In this document: positions 16,134-24,902 of the stretch, piece by piece
Position numbering within the stretch: the first letter of the stretch is position 1
Layout: every line of letters begins with the position of its first letter
Origin: Methylobacterium dankookense
GTDB lineage: Bacteria > Pseudomonadota > Alphaproteobacteria > Rhizobiales > Beijerinckiaceae
Assembly (NCBI RefSeq): GCF_902141855.1
Contig: NZ_CABFVH010000018.1
Coordinates: forward strand, 43,030-107,029
DNA: 64,000 nt
Direction of reading: 5' to 3'
Made by a program: the position numbers and the translations under genes
The notes under the pieces: model-generated
The model's database searches: none
What the model was told of the DNA's origin: nothing
Seen by the model: the letters and a program-made list of their open reading frames with translations, nothing else

Positions 16134-18239
16134 ATGAAAACAGTCGTTCCCCTGCACCCGTTCGACCCGGCCTTCCTGCCGAAGGGGACGCGACTCAACG
16201 GCATCTTCGAGATCGAGGAACTGATCGGTCAGGGCGGGATGGCGCAGGTCTACCGGGCCCGCACGCTGGAGGCCGACGACGCGGTCGCGATCAAGGTCGT
16301 CAAGCCCGAGATCGCCCGCGACCAGAGCCTGATGGGTCTCCTGAAGAAGGAAGCTCAGACGCTCAGCAAGATCTCGCACGAGGCCATCGTCAAGCATCTG
16401 CTGTTCTCGGTCGATCCGCAGCTCGGGCGCCCCTACCTGGCCATGGAGCTGGTGCGGGGGCCCTCCCTCGCCGATCTGATCAAGGACGGCCCCTTGAGCG
16501 TGGAGGCGGTCTTCGTCCTCCTGAACAGGGTCGGCACCGGCCTCGACGTGGCGCACCGGCTCGGCATCACGCATCGGGACATATCGCCGGACAACATCAT
16601 CCTGCCCCGCTCCGATCCCGGCCGCGCGAAGCTCATCGACTTCGGGATCGCGCGCAACCTCAACGAGGACGAGACGATCATCGCGGACCGCTTCGCCGGG
16701 AAGCTCAAATTCGCCTCGCCCGAGCATCTCGGCCTGAACGGCGGCAAGGTCACCCCGAAATCGGACATCTACAGCTTCGGTCTGACGCTGGCGGCGGCGC
16801 TGATCGGCGCGCCGCTGGACCTCGGCGGCACCCAGGTCGAGATGATCCGCCGCCGCCAGAGCGTCCCAGATCTCGGCAAGATCGATCCGCGGATCCGCAA
16901 GATCCTGCTGCGCATGCTCCAGCCGGATCCGGCCGAGCGTCCGGACACCATCGCCGACCTGATCCAGGCGCAGGAGGGCGGCAGCGTCGTTCTGGCGCGG
17001 CGCGCGGCGGCCGCCCCGAATCCCGAGGCGCGGCGGCGGCGGGGCCTCGTCGCCGCCTTCGGCCTCGCTCTGGTCGTCGGCGGCCTCGCCGGCTGGTACG
17101 GCCTCACGCGGAGTGCCGGACCCGAGCCTGCCCCGACCGCCTCCGCCGAGAAGAGCCGCCCCGGCGACCACAACCCACCGCAGGCGGAACGACCGGGCGA
17201 GACGGCCTCGCAGGGCAATCCGCGAATCGAGGAGCCGCCCCGGACCGCTCCCTTGCAGGAGGCGCGGCGCGAGCCGCCGCTCGCCGAGCCGCCTTCCCCG
17301 CCCCAGGCTGCCGAGGAGCATGCGCCCGCCCCGCCCGAGCATCCCGTCGCTGCGGGCAGGGAGGCCGAGCCGCCCGCCGTCTCTCAGGTGCCTGCGGTCC
17401 TGCAGGCGCCTGTGACCGTGCAGGCGCCTGCGACCGTGCAAGCGCCTGTGGCCGTGCAAGCGCCCGCGGCTCCCCAGGCGCTCCCCACCCCCCAGGCGCC
17501 GGTCTCCGTCGCGGGACCGGCCTCCGACCAGCCCCTCGCCCTCGGGCGAAGCAAGCGGGATTGCAGCAGCTGCCCGCCGCTCGTCGAGGTGCCGGCCGGA
17601 AGCTTCAGCATGGGCGGCACCGCCGATCCGAGCGAGCGGCCGGCGCACCATGTCCGGATCCAGGCCTTCCTGATGAGCCGCGGCCCGGTGACGGTCGGCG
17701 AGTGGAACGCCTGCCACGCCGCCGGCCGGTGCGAGTTCAAGGCCGAGGGCGCCCCGAACCAGCCCGCCGCCAATCTCAGCTGGGACGACGCGCAGCAATA
17801 TGTCCGCTGGATCTCGGGCGTCACGCAGAAGGCCTACCGGCTTCCGAGCGAGGCGGAGTGGGAATATGCCGCGCGCGGCGGCACGCGCACGCGCTTCTGG
17901 TGGGGCGACCAGTTCCGCGGCGAGATGGCGCCCTGCCGCAGTTCCGGCGGGACCCCGCCGGACGCGGCGCCCGCGGCTGCCGACTTTCCCGACAACCCCT
18001 TCGGCCTGCTGGGCACGACCTGCGTGATCGCGCAATGGGTCTCCGATTGCTGGCACAGGAACTATCGCGGTGCCCCGGCCGACGGCAGCTCTTGGAGCGC
18101 CCCGAACTGCAAGCAGCGCGTGCTCCGGGGCGGCACTTGGCGGAGCCGGGCCGAATCCGAGCGCGTGACGAGCCGCGACTTCTACGACCCGGCGGTGCGC
18201 TATCCCGGCAACGGGGTCCGCATCGCCCGCGACCTCTGA
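16134..18239 (+). CDS. Ser/Thr protein kinase fused to a pseudo-FGE (formylglycine-generating enzyme-like) domain
   Basis: A 701-residue fusion. Residues about 20-285 are a Hanks-type kinase: glycine loop GQGGMA (32-37), lysine K54 in VAIK, E73, catalytic loop HRDISPDN (147-154, D149 and N154), DFG (169-171) and SPEH (195-198). S151 replaces the usual Lys of HRDLK, a pattern I associate with PpkA/ImpN-type kinases of type VI secretion clusters. One membrane helix (about 304-324) and a Pro/Ala/Gln-rich linker with 18-bp tandem repeats follow. Residues about 480-700 are an FGE/sulfatase-modifying fold (VPAGSFSMGG, RLPSEAEWEYAARGG, RGGTWRS). Where true FGEs have two catalytic cysteines after RGG[ST], this protein has RGGTWRSRAESE, so it is probably a ligand sensor. 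Topology: kinase inside, FGE domain in the periplasm. Confidence 0.9.
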   Translation: MKTVVPLHPFDPAFLPKGTRLNGIFEIEELIGQGGMAQVYRARTLEADDAVAIKVVKPEIARDQSLMGLLKKEAQTLSKISHEAIVKHLLFSVDPQLGRPYLAMELVRGPSLADLIKDGPLSVEAVFVLLNRVGTGLDVAHRLGITHRDISPDNIILPRSDPGRAKLIDFGIARNLNEDETIIADRFAGKLKFASPEHLGLNGGKVTPKSDIYSFGLTLAAALIGAPLDLGGTQVEMIRRRQSVPDLGKIDPRIRKILLRMLQPDPAERPDTIADLIQAQEGGSVVLARRAAAAPNPEARRRRGLVAAFGLALVVGGLAGWYGLTRSAGPEPAPTASAEKSRPGDHNPPQAERPGETASQGNPRIEEPPRTAPLQEARREPPLAEPPSPPQAAEEHAPAPPEHPVAAGREAEPPAVSQVPAVLQAPVTVQAPATVQAPVAVQAPAAPQALPTPQAPVSVAGPASDQPLALGRSKRDCSSCPPLVEVPAGSFSMGGTADPSERPAHHVRIQAFLMSRGPVTVGEWNACHAAGRCEFKAEGAPNQPAANLSWDDAQQYVRWISGVTQKAYRLPSEAEWEYAARGGTRTRFWWGDQFRGEMAPCRSSGGTPPDAAPAAADFPDNPFGLLGTTCVIAQWVSDCWHRNYRGAPADGSSWSAPNCKQRVLRGGTWRSRAESERVTSRDFYDPAVRYPGNGVRIARDL
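17400..17471 (+). repeat. Four 18-bp in-frame tandem repeats (VQAPxx linker)
   Basis: Four 18-bp units (17400-17417, 17418-17435, 17436-17453, 17454-17471), consensus GTGCAGGCGCCTGYGACC, encode LQAPVT, VQAPAT, VQAPVA, VQAPAA in the periplasmic linker of the kinase. The frame is kept. Units differ at one to a few positions; copy number could vary by slippage. Confidence 0.85.
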
Positions 18240-18300
18240 GCGGGGGCGCGAGGGCACAGATCGAGCCTCTCGAACCCGAGGCCGGTGGAGGAGACGAGCG

Positions 18301-18804
18301 ATGAGAATCCGGGCGGCAGTTTCAGCCGGGTTGCTGGTTGTCCTGGGCGGGCCGGCTTCGGCCCAGACGGCGCCCGACAAGCCGCCGCCGCCTCCGCCGG
18401 TCGCGGCCCCGCCGGACGCGGCCCTCTACATCATCGCGCCCAGGTCCGGGTCGCGCGTGACGAGCCCGGTGACGGTGCAGTTCGGCCTGCGCAACATGGG
18501 CGTCACCCAGGCCGGCAGCAGCGCCAAGAATGCCGGCCACCATCATCTGCTCGTCGACGTGAGGGAGCCGGTCGCCGGCGGCGAGCCGCTCCCGGCGGAC
18601 AAGAACCACCTCCATTTCGGCGGCGGCCAGACCGAGACGCGCCTCGACCTGCCCAACGGCCCGCACACCCTGCAACTCGTCCTGGGCGACGCGCTGCACC
18701 GGCCGTTCGTGCCTTCCGTCCAGTCGCAGAAGATCCAGATCACGGTGGTCTCCGCCCAGGCCCTGCGGAAGAAGCGGCGCCCCATCCGGCATCGGCGGGG
18801 CTGA
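18301..18804 (+). CDS. Secreted DUF4399 domain protein
   Basis: A 167-residue exported protein. Residues 1-21 are a signal peptide (MRIRAAVSAG...GGPASA) with likely cleavage after ASA. A proline-rich stretch (25-38) leads to the DUF4399 fold with VTSPVTVQFGLRNMGV, then the histidine-rich GHHHLLVDV (79-87), KNHLHFGGGQ (101-110) and LPNGPHTLQLVLGD (117-130). The histidines could bind a metal, which is not established. A strongly basic tail (LRKKRRPIRHRRG) ends the protein. It starts 61 bp after the kinase gene on the same strand, so the two may be co-transcribed. The DUF4399 function is unknown. Confidence 0.82.
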   Translation: MRIRAAVSAGLLVVLGGPASAQTAPDKPPPPPPVAAPPDAALYIIAPRSGSRVTSPVTVQFGLRNMGVTQAGSSAKNAGHHHLLVDVREPVAGGEPLPADKNHLHFGGGQTETRLDLPNGPHTLQLVLGDALHRPFVPSVQSQKIQITVVSAQALRKKRRPIRHRRG

Positions 18805-19033
18805 CGGATTGGGATCCTGCCCGCGAGATCCGGACCGGCTCCAGCCTGCGCTGAGAGCCTGTCCAACCCGTTCATCCCAACCCATCACCTCAGCGCCTGT
18901 TCGAGCAGATCAAGCGGGTGTTTATCCGGCGGATCCCCGCCTCGCACCTCAGGATGAGGGGGTCTGGAGGGATGAAGCCAGCCAGGGCGTAACACAGAGC
19001 GGCTGACGCGCTCCCTGTTCCGGCTGAGCGCTC

Positions 19034-19951
19034 TCAGTGATCGGAGATCAGTACGAAATCCACGTCGGCTCCGCCGCTGCCCTTCGAGGAGCGTCCGAAG
19101 CCGAGGCTTCCCGCCGCGCGCAGGATGACCTCCTCGCGGCAGATGCGGAACTCGGCGATGCCGGCGGGCCGGACGAAGGTGCCGTTGGTGCTGTGATCGA
19201 CCAGGATCCACTTGTCCCAGCGCCGCTCGATCGTCGCGTGGCGGCGGGAGGCGAACTCGCCCGGAATGACGACCGTGTTCTCGGCGAGGCGGCCGAGCGT
19301 GATGCTCTCGCATTCCGGGCCGAAGACCCAGCGCCGGCCGTCGCTGATGAGCTTGAGCACGCCGGCCGATTCGGACGGGCGGGCGGCGCTGGGCAGGTGG
19401 AAGATGACCGTCTCGCTGTCCGTATGGGAATGCCAGACGACCTCGACCACGTTGACGTCGTCGCCGAGCCCGCGCGCATGCGCCGGAATGAGGCGCGTCG
19501 TCGCGCGTCGCGGCATGTCGAGATGCTCGATGGCCGCATCCGTCGTGATGATCTGATCGGCCTTGGCGAGGGAGGCGAGGCGCGCGGCAATGTTCACGGT
19601 CGTCCCGAAGACATCTCCGTCGCAGAGCACCACCGAGCCGCAATGAAACCCGATGCGGAAATGTACTTCCTTCTCGTCCCGCAGCTTTCGGCTGACCTCA
19701 AGGCTGCGGTCGCGCTGAATGGCCACCGCGGCATCGTATGTCGCGAGAGCATCGGGAAAGATGGCCATGATCTCATCGCCGATCGTCTTGATGATGCGAC
19801 CTTGTACGGCGGAAATCTTCTCGCTGATGCCGGCCAGGCATTCAGCTATGACCGAGTGTGCATTGTCGTCGCCGAGAGCGCGATACAGTCGCGTGCTCCC
19901 GACGACGTCGCAGAACAAGATGCCGGGCGACGCTTGGGTGTCTATACCCAT
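19034..19951 (-). CDS. Class III adenylate/guanylate cyclase fused to an FHA domain
   Basis: A 305-residue protein. Residues about 10-175 are a class III nucleotide cyclase with metal-binding D15 (FCDVVGST) and D59 (TIGDEIMAIF), K55, D113 and the transition-state pair N120/R124 (TTVNIAARL); all catalytic positions appear intact, so cAMP or cGMP synthesis is plausible. Residues about 198-285 are an FHA phosphothreonine-binding domain with GRLAENTVVI, SRRHATIE and STNGTFV. No membrane segment is seen. The gene converges on the kinase/DUF4399 pair, and an FHA domain beside a Ser/Thr kinase suggests that the kinase phosphorylates a protein docked by, or part of, this cyclase. That link is inference. 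Confidence 0.9.
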   Translation of the reverse strand: MGIDTQASPGILFCDVVGSTRLYRALGDDNAHSVIAECLAGISEKISAVQGRIIKTIGDEIMAIFPDALATYDAAVAIQRDRSLEVSRKLRDEKEVHFRIGFHCGSVVLCDGDVFGTTVNIAARLASLAKADQIITTDAAIEHLDMPRRATTRLIPAHARGLGDDVNVVEVVWHSHTDSETVIFHLPSAARPSESAGVLKLISDGRRWVFGPECESITLGRLAENTVVIPGEFASRRHATIERRWDKWILVDHSTNGTFVRPAGIAEFRICREEVILRAAGSLGFGRSSKGSGGADVDFVLISDH

Positions 19952-20211
19952 CTCTCACCCTCGGGGTCATTGGATAGCGGCACAGCTGACGCCGTTTTGG
20001 ATGGCATTGCAACCGGTGCCATCGCCTTCGATTCAGCTGAGCAGGTTTCGGGAGCGCCGAAAATGGTGGGCGAATCCCGGCGCGCCCGTCGCCGGACCGT
20101 TATGCGCATCATGAACGGATGAAAATCACTTTTCCTGTGTCCTGGGTTGCGGAAGATCACCGCGATTAGCGCTAGACTACCGCCCGGGCATCTCGTCTGA
20201 GGGCTGTCGGC

Positions 20212-20457
20212 ATGGTCGCCTCCTCTCCCCCGCACTCGTGCCGCTTCATCCGCGAGCTGATCGAGATCCTCGCAGACGAGGCTACCACGCCCTATCAGCG
20301 CCGCGACGAACGGCTGTTCCGCGATCTCGCCGACTTGGAGATGGACGCCGAGCGGTTCGGCGCGGACGAGGCCAGTTGCCGCGTCATCGGGCGGATCCGG
20401 CAACTCGCCGGGCTCTGCGCGATCGGCGGCCGGCTCCTGCCGCCGGAGATTTCCTGA
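20212..20457 (+). CDS. Small hypothetical protein
   Basis: An 81-residue protein I do not recognise. It is mostly helical and charged (RFIRELIEILADEATTPYQR; RDLADLEMDAERF), with two cysteines (C9, C55) and no signal peptide or membrane segment. Codon use is like the surrounding genes and the overlapping minus-strand frame reads like a shadow, which is why this strand is preferred. The ATG follows GAGGGCTGTCGGC, a weak ribosome site. It starts 260 bp from the divergent cyclase-FHA gene. It could be spurious. Confidence 0.45.
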   Translation: MVASSPPHSCRFIRELIEILADEATTPYQRRDERLFRDLADLEMDAERFGADEASCRVIGRIRQLAGLCAIGGRLLPPEIS

Positions 20458-20577
20458 CCCAACTCATCACATGATCCGGCGTAAAACGCAGGACCGCCGG
20501 AAATGACGCCGGGTACGGAGAACTTCGTCGGACTTGCGGAGGTTGCTTCGGTAATTCGATACCGTGGAGCCGTCATA

Positions 20578-20757
20578 ATGTCCGATAGCGGTCAGTTGAT
20601 CATCGCCTTGGCCCTGATGACCCTCGTCATCGCCGTGGCCGCCGCACTCGTGATGCGGATCCGGGTCGCGCAGCAGAAGGGCGACCCGAGGCGATCCAGC
20701 TTCGTCCATCATCATGGCGATGCCCCGCGCCAGAACATGCCCGGCACGGAGCATTAG
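20578..20757 (+). CDS. Small single-pass membrane protein
   Basis: A 59-residue protein, MSDSGQLIIALALMTLVIAV and onward, with one hydrophobic helix (about 7-29) followed by a short basic, histidine-containing tail (SSFVHHHGDAPRQ). No family recognised. The ATG at 20578 directly precedes the helix; an earlier in-frame ATG at 20503 would add 25 residues of non-conserved look. An A/T-rich stretch upstream (GGTTGCTTCGGTAATTCGATAC) could be its promoter. The terminator-like hairpin at 20854 lies after it. Confidence 0.5.
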   Translation: MSDSGQLIIALALMTLVIAVAAALVMRIRVAQQKGDPRRSSFVHHHGDAPRQNMPGTEH

Positions 20758-20853
20758 GGAATTTTCCGCGGAAGCGGTTGCCGGTTCCGCGAGAAGAAAT
20801 GCGTCACCCTCGATCAGATGGAGAATTTGGGGTTGGCGTCTCGACAACGGAAA

Positions 20854-20882
20854 ACGGCCAGCGGCAGGGTGCCGCTGGCCGT
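20854..20882 (-). terminator. Intrinsic terminator for the minus-strand repeat protein
   Basis: A perfect 13-bp inverted repeat (ACGGCCAGCGGCA at 20854-20866, TGCCGCTGGCCGT at 20870-20882) has a 3-nt loop. Read on the minus strand it is followed by TTTTCCG, and it lies 30 bp past the stop of the gene at 20913-21278. It may also serve the plus-strand small gene ending at 20757. Confidence 0.75.
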
Positions 20883-20912
20883 CGCGCGAGGCAGCGCTGG
20901 CTGGTCGAGGGA

Positions 20913-21278
20913 TCAGCAGTCGTTGTCGCCCTTGGCGAGCTTCTGATCGGTGCCGGAATTGTTCATGGCGCCGACTGTGCCGGGCGAGGAGGGCTGGTTG
21001 CCGCCGGCCATGTTCTTGCTGGTGTCGTTGGCGCCGGACTTCTCGCCGAGGCCCTGGTTGGTGCCGGCGTTGTTCATCGCGCCGACGGTGCCGGGCGAGG
21101 CCGGCTGCTGGCCGCCCGCGAGGTTCTTGCTGCCCTTGTCCATGTCCGAGCTCTTCTCGTTCATGGTCTGGTCGGGCATCTTGCCCTTGGTCGAGCCGGT
21201 ATTGCAGGGAGCGGCGAGCGCCGTGCCCGAAGTCAACGCCACGATCGCGAGCGCACCGACGAAACCGGTCATCTTCAT
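20913..21278 (-). CDS. Secreted protein with two internal repeats
   Basis: A 121-residue exported protein of unknown function. A signal peptide (MKMTGFVGALAIVALTSGTA, cleavage near LAA, residue 23) precedes a hydrophilic, Gly/Asn/Ser/Lys-rich mature part. Residues 51-73 and 88-110 are near-identical copies of KN(L/M)AGG(Q/N)QP(A/S)SPGTVGAMNN(A/S)GT. Two cysteines, one just after the signal peptide and the last residue C121, could form a disulfide. The ATG at 21278 is chosen because GGAGGAG lies 7 bp upstream; an in-frame ATG at 21329 lacks one and would bury the signal peptide. A dedicated terminator follows. I recognise no named family. Confidence 0.72.
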   Translation of the reverse strand: MKMTGFVGALAIVALTSGTALAAPCNTGSTKGKMPDQTMNEKSSDMDKGSKNLAGGQQPASPGTVGAMNNAGTNQGLGEKSGANDTSKNMAGGNQPSSPGTVGAMNNSGTDQKLAKGDNDC

Positions 21279-21426
21279 GGGGTGTCTCCTCCAAAATTTC
21301 TCGCCCGACAAACCTTTCTCAATTGCCAAAGGTTCCTGTGAAATGTTGCTGCGCAGGTCGGCTGCGCCGATAAATCCATCTATTGCCGAGCTTTTATCTT
21401 AACCTGTGTTGGATTGAGGATCTGGC

Positions 21427-21726
21427 TCACGCCTCGCCTTCCGGCGCGCCGTCCCGGTCCGCGAGGCGCCGCTCGCGCTCGGCCCGCAACTCGCGCTCGG
21501 CGACCAGCCAGAACTGGATCTCCAGACCCTCCGGGCGGTGGTTGCGCTCCCACAGGTCGTAGGCCCGCTCGCGGATCCGCTCGAAGGTGATCTCGTCGCC
21601 TCCCTCCGGCTCCCGCCGGATGTCCGCGCCGCCGACCCGGCGGTTCTCCGCCACCGGTCCGGTTCGAGGCGGCGCCGCCTCCACAGCGCCGCGCCCGTCC
21701 TCGTCGGGCTCCGCGCCCCCCCCCAT
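21427..21726 (-). CDS. DUF2934 domain protein
   Basis: A 99-residue hydrophilic protein. The C-terminal half carries a DUF2934 motif, RIRERAYDLWERNHRPEG, followed by EIQFWLVAERELRAERERR, a helical pattern common in small rhizobial and Methylobacterium proteins. The N-terminal half is low-complexity and acidic. No export signal. Longer starts on this strand (21802, 21815) lie in other frames or extend into unconserved sequence, so 21726 is the simplest start, though an internal start cannot be excluded. Function unknown. Confidence 0.65.
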   Translation of the reverse strand: MGGGAEPDEDGRGAVEAAPPRTGPVAENRRVGGADIRREPEGGDEITFERIRERAYDLWERNHRPEGLEIQFWLVAERELRAERERRLADRDGAPEGEA

Positions 21727-21950
21727 GGATCGACCCTGCCTTCGTCGCCTGACACCCGTTCATCCTTTCCCGCAAGCGGTGCCGCGCGGCACCGCTCCCC
21801 ACGAAGCGAACCCACGAGTCGGCGCGCGGGTTTCAGCGCGGCCTTGGCGCATCGTTCCGGCGCAGGGATCTATGCAGGGACGTGCGAATGCGTCGTCGGC
21901 GACGCGCCCGCAGCCTTCCGCCGGGCGGGTGCAAGGGCCATATTCCCGGC

Positions 21951-24647
21951 ATGGCGACACCCCCTAAGCCCCGCCGCGCCGCGGCGAATCCGGCCAAGGC
22001 CAGCGCGAAGGCCGACAAGCCGGAGCTTCAGCCCCTCGACCCCTTCCTGGCGGAGCTGCTGAACCCGGCGCTCAACCGCAACCGCCTGCCCGATCCGCCG
22101 GCTCCGGCGAAGCGCGGGCGCAAGGGCAAGGCCGCCGCGCCGCAGGGCTTCGGCGAGGCGCCGCAGGCGGGGTTCACCGTCGCGCCGGGCGCCGAGGTCG
22201 ATCCGCGCCTGGCCCAGGCGCTGGGCCTGACCCCGCCGGAGGACGGGCCGGCGCCGGAGGGCGATCCCGACACTGCCCCGCTCGACGCGCCGGGCGGGGC
22301 CTCGGCGACGGTGGCCGCGCTGGAGCGTCTGCTCACCGAGGGCAACCCGCTGTTCAAGGACGGCCAGGCCTGGATGCCGCACCGGCCGGAGCGTCCGCAG
22401 AAGAGCGAGGGCGGCGTCCGCTTCGTGATGAAGTCGGACTTCGAGCCCGCCGGCGACCAGCCCACCGCCATCGCCGAGCTGGTGAAGGGCGTGGCCGGCC
22501 AGGAGCGCGACCAGGTGCTCCTCGGCGTCACCGGCTCGGGCAAGACCTTCACGATGGCCAAGATCATCGAGGAGACGCAGCGCCCGGCCCTGATCCTGGC
22601 CCCGAACAAGACGCTGGCCGCGCAGCTCTACGGCGAGTTCAAGTCGTTCTTCCCCGACAACGCGGTCGAGTATTTCGTCTCATACTACGACTATTACCAG
22701 CCCGAGGCCTATGTGCCGCGCTCGGACACCTTCATCGAGAAGGAGAGCTCGATCAACGAGCAGATCGACCGCATGCGCCACTCCGCGACGCGCGCCCTGC
22801 TCGAGCGCGACGACGTCATCATCGTCGCCTCCGTCTCGTGCATCTACGGCATCGGCTCGGTCGAGACCTACACGGCGATGTCGTTCACGGTGTCGCTCGG
22901 CGAGCGCATCGAGCAGCGCCAGCTCATCGCCGACCTCGTGGCGCTCCAGTACAAGCGCATCCAATCCGATTTCGCTCGCGGCACCTTCCGCGTCCGCGGC
23001 GACACGATCGAGCTGTGGCCGGCCCACTTGGAGGATCGCGGCTGGCGCATCGGCCTGTTCGGCGACGAGGTCGAGAAGATCGTCGAGTTCGACCCGCTCA
23101 CCGGCAAGACCATCTCCGAATTGAAGTTCGTGAAGGTCTACGCCAACTCCCACTACGTCACGCCGCGCCCGACGCTGCAGCAGGCGATCAAGGGCATCAA
23201 GACGGAGCTGACGGGCCGCATCGAGGAACTGACCAAGATGGGCCGCCTGATCGAGGCGCAGCGCATCGACCAGCGCTGCACCTTCGACATCGAGATGATC
23301 GAGGCCACAGGCTCCTGCAACGGCATCGAGAACTATTCGCGCTACCTCACCGGCCGGAAGCCCGGCGAGCCGCCGCCGACCCTGTTCGAGTACCTGCCCG
23401 ACAACGCCCTCGTCTTCACCGACGAGAGCCACGTCACCGTGCCGCAGATCGGCGGCATGTACCGGGGCGACTTCCGGCGGAAGGCGACGCTTGCCGAATA
23501 CGGCTTCCGCCTGCCCTCCTGCCTCGACAACCGCCCCTTGCGCTTCGAGGAATGGGACGCGATGCGGCCCCAGTCGGTCCACGTCTCGGCGACGCCGGGC
23601 AAGTGGGAGATGGAGCAGACCGGCGGCGTCTTCGCCGAGCAGGTCATCCGCCCGACCGGCCTCGTCGATCCGGTGATCGAGGTGCGACCGGCCCGCTCCC
23701 AGGTGGACGACCTGCTGGGCGAGGTCCGCGAGGTGGCCCTGGCCGGCTACCGCACGCTGGTGACGACGCTGACCAAGCGCATGGCCGAGGACCTCACCGA
23801 GTACCTCCACGAGAACGGCGTGCGGGTGCGCTACATGCACTCGGACATCGACACGCTGGAGCGCATCGAGATCATCCGCGATCTCCGGCTCGGCGCCTTC
23901 GACGTGCTGATCGGCATCAACCTGCTGCGCGAGGGCCTCGACATCCCGGAATGCGCCCTGGTCGCCATCCTCGACGCCGACAAGGAGGGCTTCCTGCGCT
24001 CGGAGACCTCGCTGGTCCAGACCATCGGCCGCGCCGCCCGCAACGCCGAGGCGCGCTGCATCCTCTACGCCGATTCCGTCACCGGCTCGATGGAGCGGGC
24101 GATGGCCGAGACCGAGCGGCGGCGCCAGAAGCAGCTCGCCTACAATGCCGAGCACGGCATCACGCCGCAGAGCGTGAAGCGCGGCATCGCCGACATCCTC
24201 AACAGCGTGTTCGAGCGCGACCACGTGCAGGTGGATACCGGCCTCGCCAAGGATGCGATCACCGTCGGCCACAACCTGAAGGCGGTGATGGCGGATCTGG
24301 AGAAGCGCATGCGCGCCGCCGCCGCCGATCTCGACTTCGAGGAGGCGGCTCGCCTGCGCGACGAGCTGAAGCGGCTCCAGGCCACCGAGCTCCTGGTCTC
24401 CGACGACCCGATGGCACGCCAGGGCGAGATCGAGCGCGAGGCCGGCAAATACGGCCGCAAGGCCCCGCGGCCGGCGGGCGGCAGCCGCATCGCCAAGCCG
24501 GACCTCGACAATATGGGGCCGGGCACCGACCGCGAATTGCCGGTCGGCGCCCCCGTCTGGCAGGAGCGGCCGAAGCCGCGTTCGACGCAAGGGCTGGGTG
24601 GCCAGAAGCCGCGCTACAAGGGCGGCGGCGGCCGGCGGCGCGATTAG
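21951..24647 (+). CDS. uvrB: Excinuclease ABC subunit UvrB with long N-terminal extension
   Basis: An 898-residue UvrB, the damage-verifying helicase-like subunit of nucleotide excision repair, which receives DNA from UvrA and recruits UvrC. The conserved body starts near residue 158 ([15 protein letters not shown]). It has Walker [12 protein letters not shown] (about 190-200), the beta-hairpin [21 protein letters not shown], helicase motif [11 protein letters not shown], and a UVR motif ([18 protein letters not shown]) near 790-810 for UvrC contact. The first 155 residues are a Pro/Ala/Lys-rich extension absent from typical UvrB of about 670 residues, and a C-terminal basic tail of about 85 residues follows the UVR motif. 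The ATG at 21951 is the first plausible start; an upstream in-frame start adds only an Arg run. Confidence 0.95.
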   Translation: MATPPKPRRAAANPAKASAKADKPELQPLDPFLAELLNPALNRNRLPDPPAPAKRGRKGKAAAPQGFGEAPQAGFTVAPGAEVDPRLAQALGLTPPEDGPAPEGDPDTAPLDAPGGASATVAALERLLTEGNPLFKDGQAWMPHRPERPQKSEGGVRFVMKSDFEPAGDQPTAIAELVKGVAGQERDQVLLGVTGSGKTFTMAKIIEETQRPALILAPNKTLAAQLYGEFKSFFPDNAVEYFVSYYDYYQPEAYVPRSDTFIEKESSINEQIDRMRHSATRALLERDDVIIVASVSCIYGIGSVETYTAMSFTVSLGERIEQRQLIADLVALQYKRIQSDFARGTFRVRGDTIELWPAHLEDRGWRIGLFGDEVEKIVEFDPLTGKTISELKFVKVYANSHYVTPRPTLQQAIKGIKTELTGRIEELTKMGRLIEAQRIDQRCTFDIEMIEATGSCNGIENYSRYLTGRKPGEPPPTLFEYLPDNALVFTDESHVTVPQIGGMYRGDFRRKATLAEYGFRLPSCLDNRPLRFEEWDAMRPQSVHVSATPGKWEMEQTGGVFAEQVIRPTGLVDPVIEVRPARSQVDDLLGEVREVALAGYRTLVTTLTKRMAEDLTEYLHENGVRVRYMHSDIDTLERIEIIRDLRLGAFDVLIGINLLREGLDIPECALVAILDADKEGFLRSETSLVQTIGRAARNAEARCILYADSVTGSMERAMAETERRRQKQLAYNAEHGITPQSVKRGIADILNSVFERDHVQVDTGLAKDAITVGHNLKAVMADLEKRMRAAAADLDFEEAARLRDELKRLQATELLVSDDPMARQGEIEREAGKYGRKAPRPAGGSRIAKPDLDNMGPGTDRELPVGAPVWQERPKPRSTQGLGGQKPRYKGGGGRRRD

Positions 24648-24680
24648 GGTTTTGGATGTTCGCAGGATCCGCGACAGACC

Positions 24681-24818
24681 CCCTCTCCCGTTCGGGAGAG
24701 AGCTGGGGTGAGGGTCGAGAATTGTCCGGAGACGTCGCGACGGCGAGGCGGCTCCGGCTCCGCTCATTCCTGAGAGTTCTCGACCCTCACCCTGTCCCTC
24801 TCCCGAACGGGAGAGGGG
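24681..24818 (+). repeat. Long palindromic intergenic repeat element
   Basis: Two arms, about 24681-24722 (starting CCCTCTCCCGTTCGGGAGAG and ending GTGAGGGTCGAGAA) and about 24777-24818 (starting TTCTCGACCCTCAC and ending CCGAACGGGAGAGGG), are mutually inverted, and each also contains its own short hairpin (CTCCCG-TT-CGGGAG). A spacer of about 55 bp lies between. Similar but diverged elements occur near 44100, 50130 and 52220. It follows uvrB and may fold in its transcript. Confidence 0.75.
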
Positions 24819-24847
24819 ACCCGCGCCTCGTCTTGTAAACGCAGGAG

Positions 24848-24879
24848 CCACCCTCTCCGGCTGAGCGGAGAGAGGGTGG
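24848..24879. terminator. Hairpin between convergent uvrB and marR
   Basis: CCACCCTCTCCG (24848-24859) pairs with CGGAGAGAGGGTGG (24866-24879) with a 2-nt bulge and a 6-nt loop. It lies between the converging uvrB and MarR genes, so it is probably a shared terminator, though no clear T run follows on either strand. Confidence 0.5.
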
Positions 24880-24902
24880 CCATTGCGCCGCGTGCGCAAA
24901 GT

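Noticed and set aside
16134..19951. Type VI secretion regulatory locus
   Set aside because: Kinase and FHA protein recall T6SS control, but no tss/imp structural gene lies in the window, so the link is not claimed.
19942..20403. Minus-strand frame of 153 codons upstream of the cyclase-FHA gene
   Set aside because: It overlaps the cyclase-FHA start and is opposite a more coding-like small plus-strand frame; no motif supports it.
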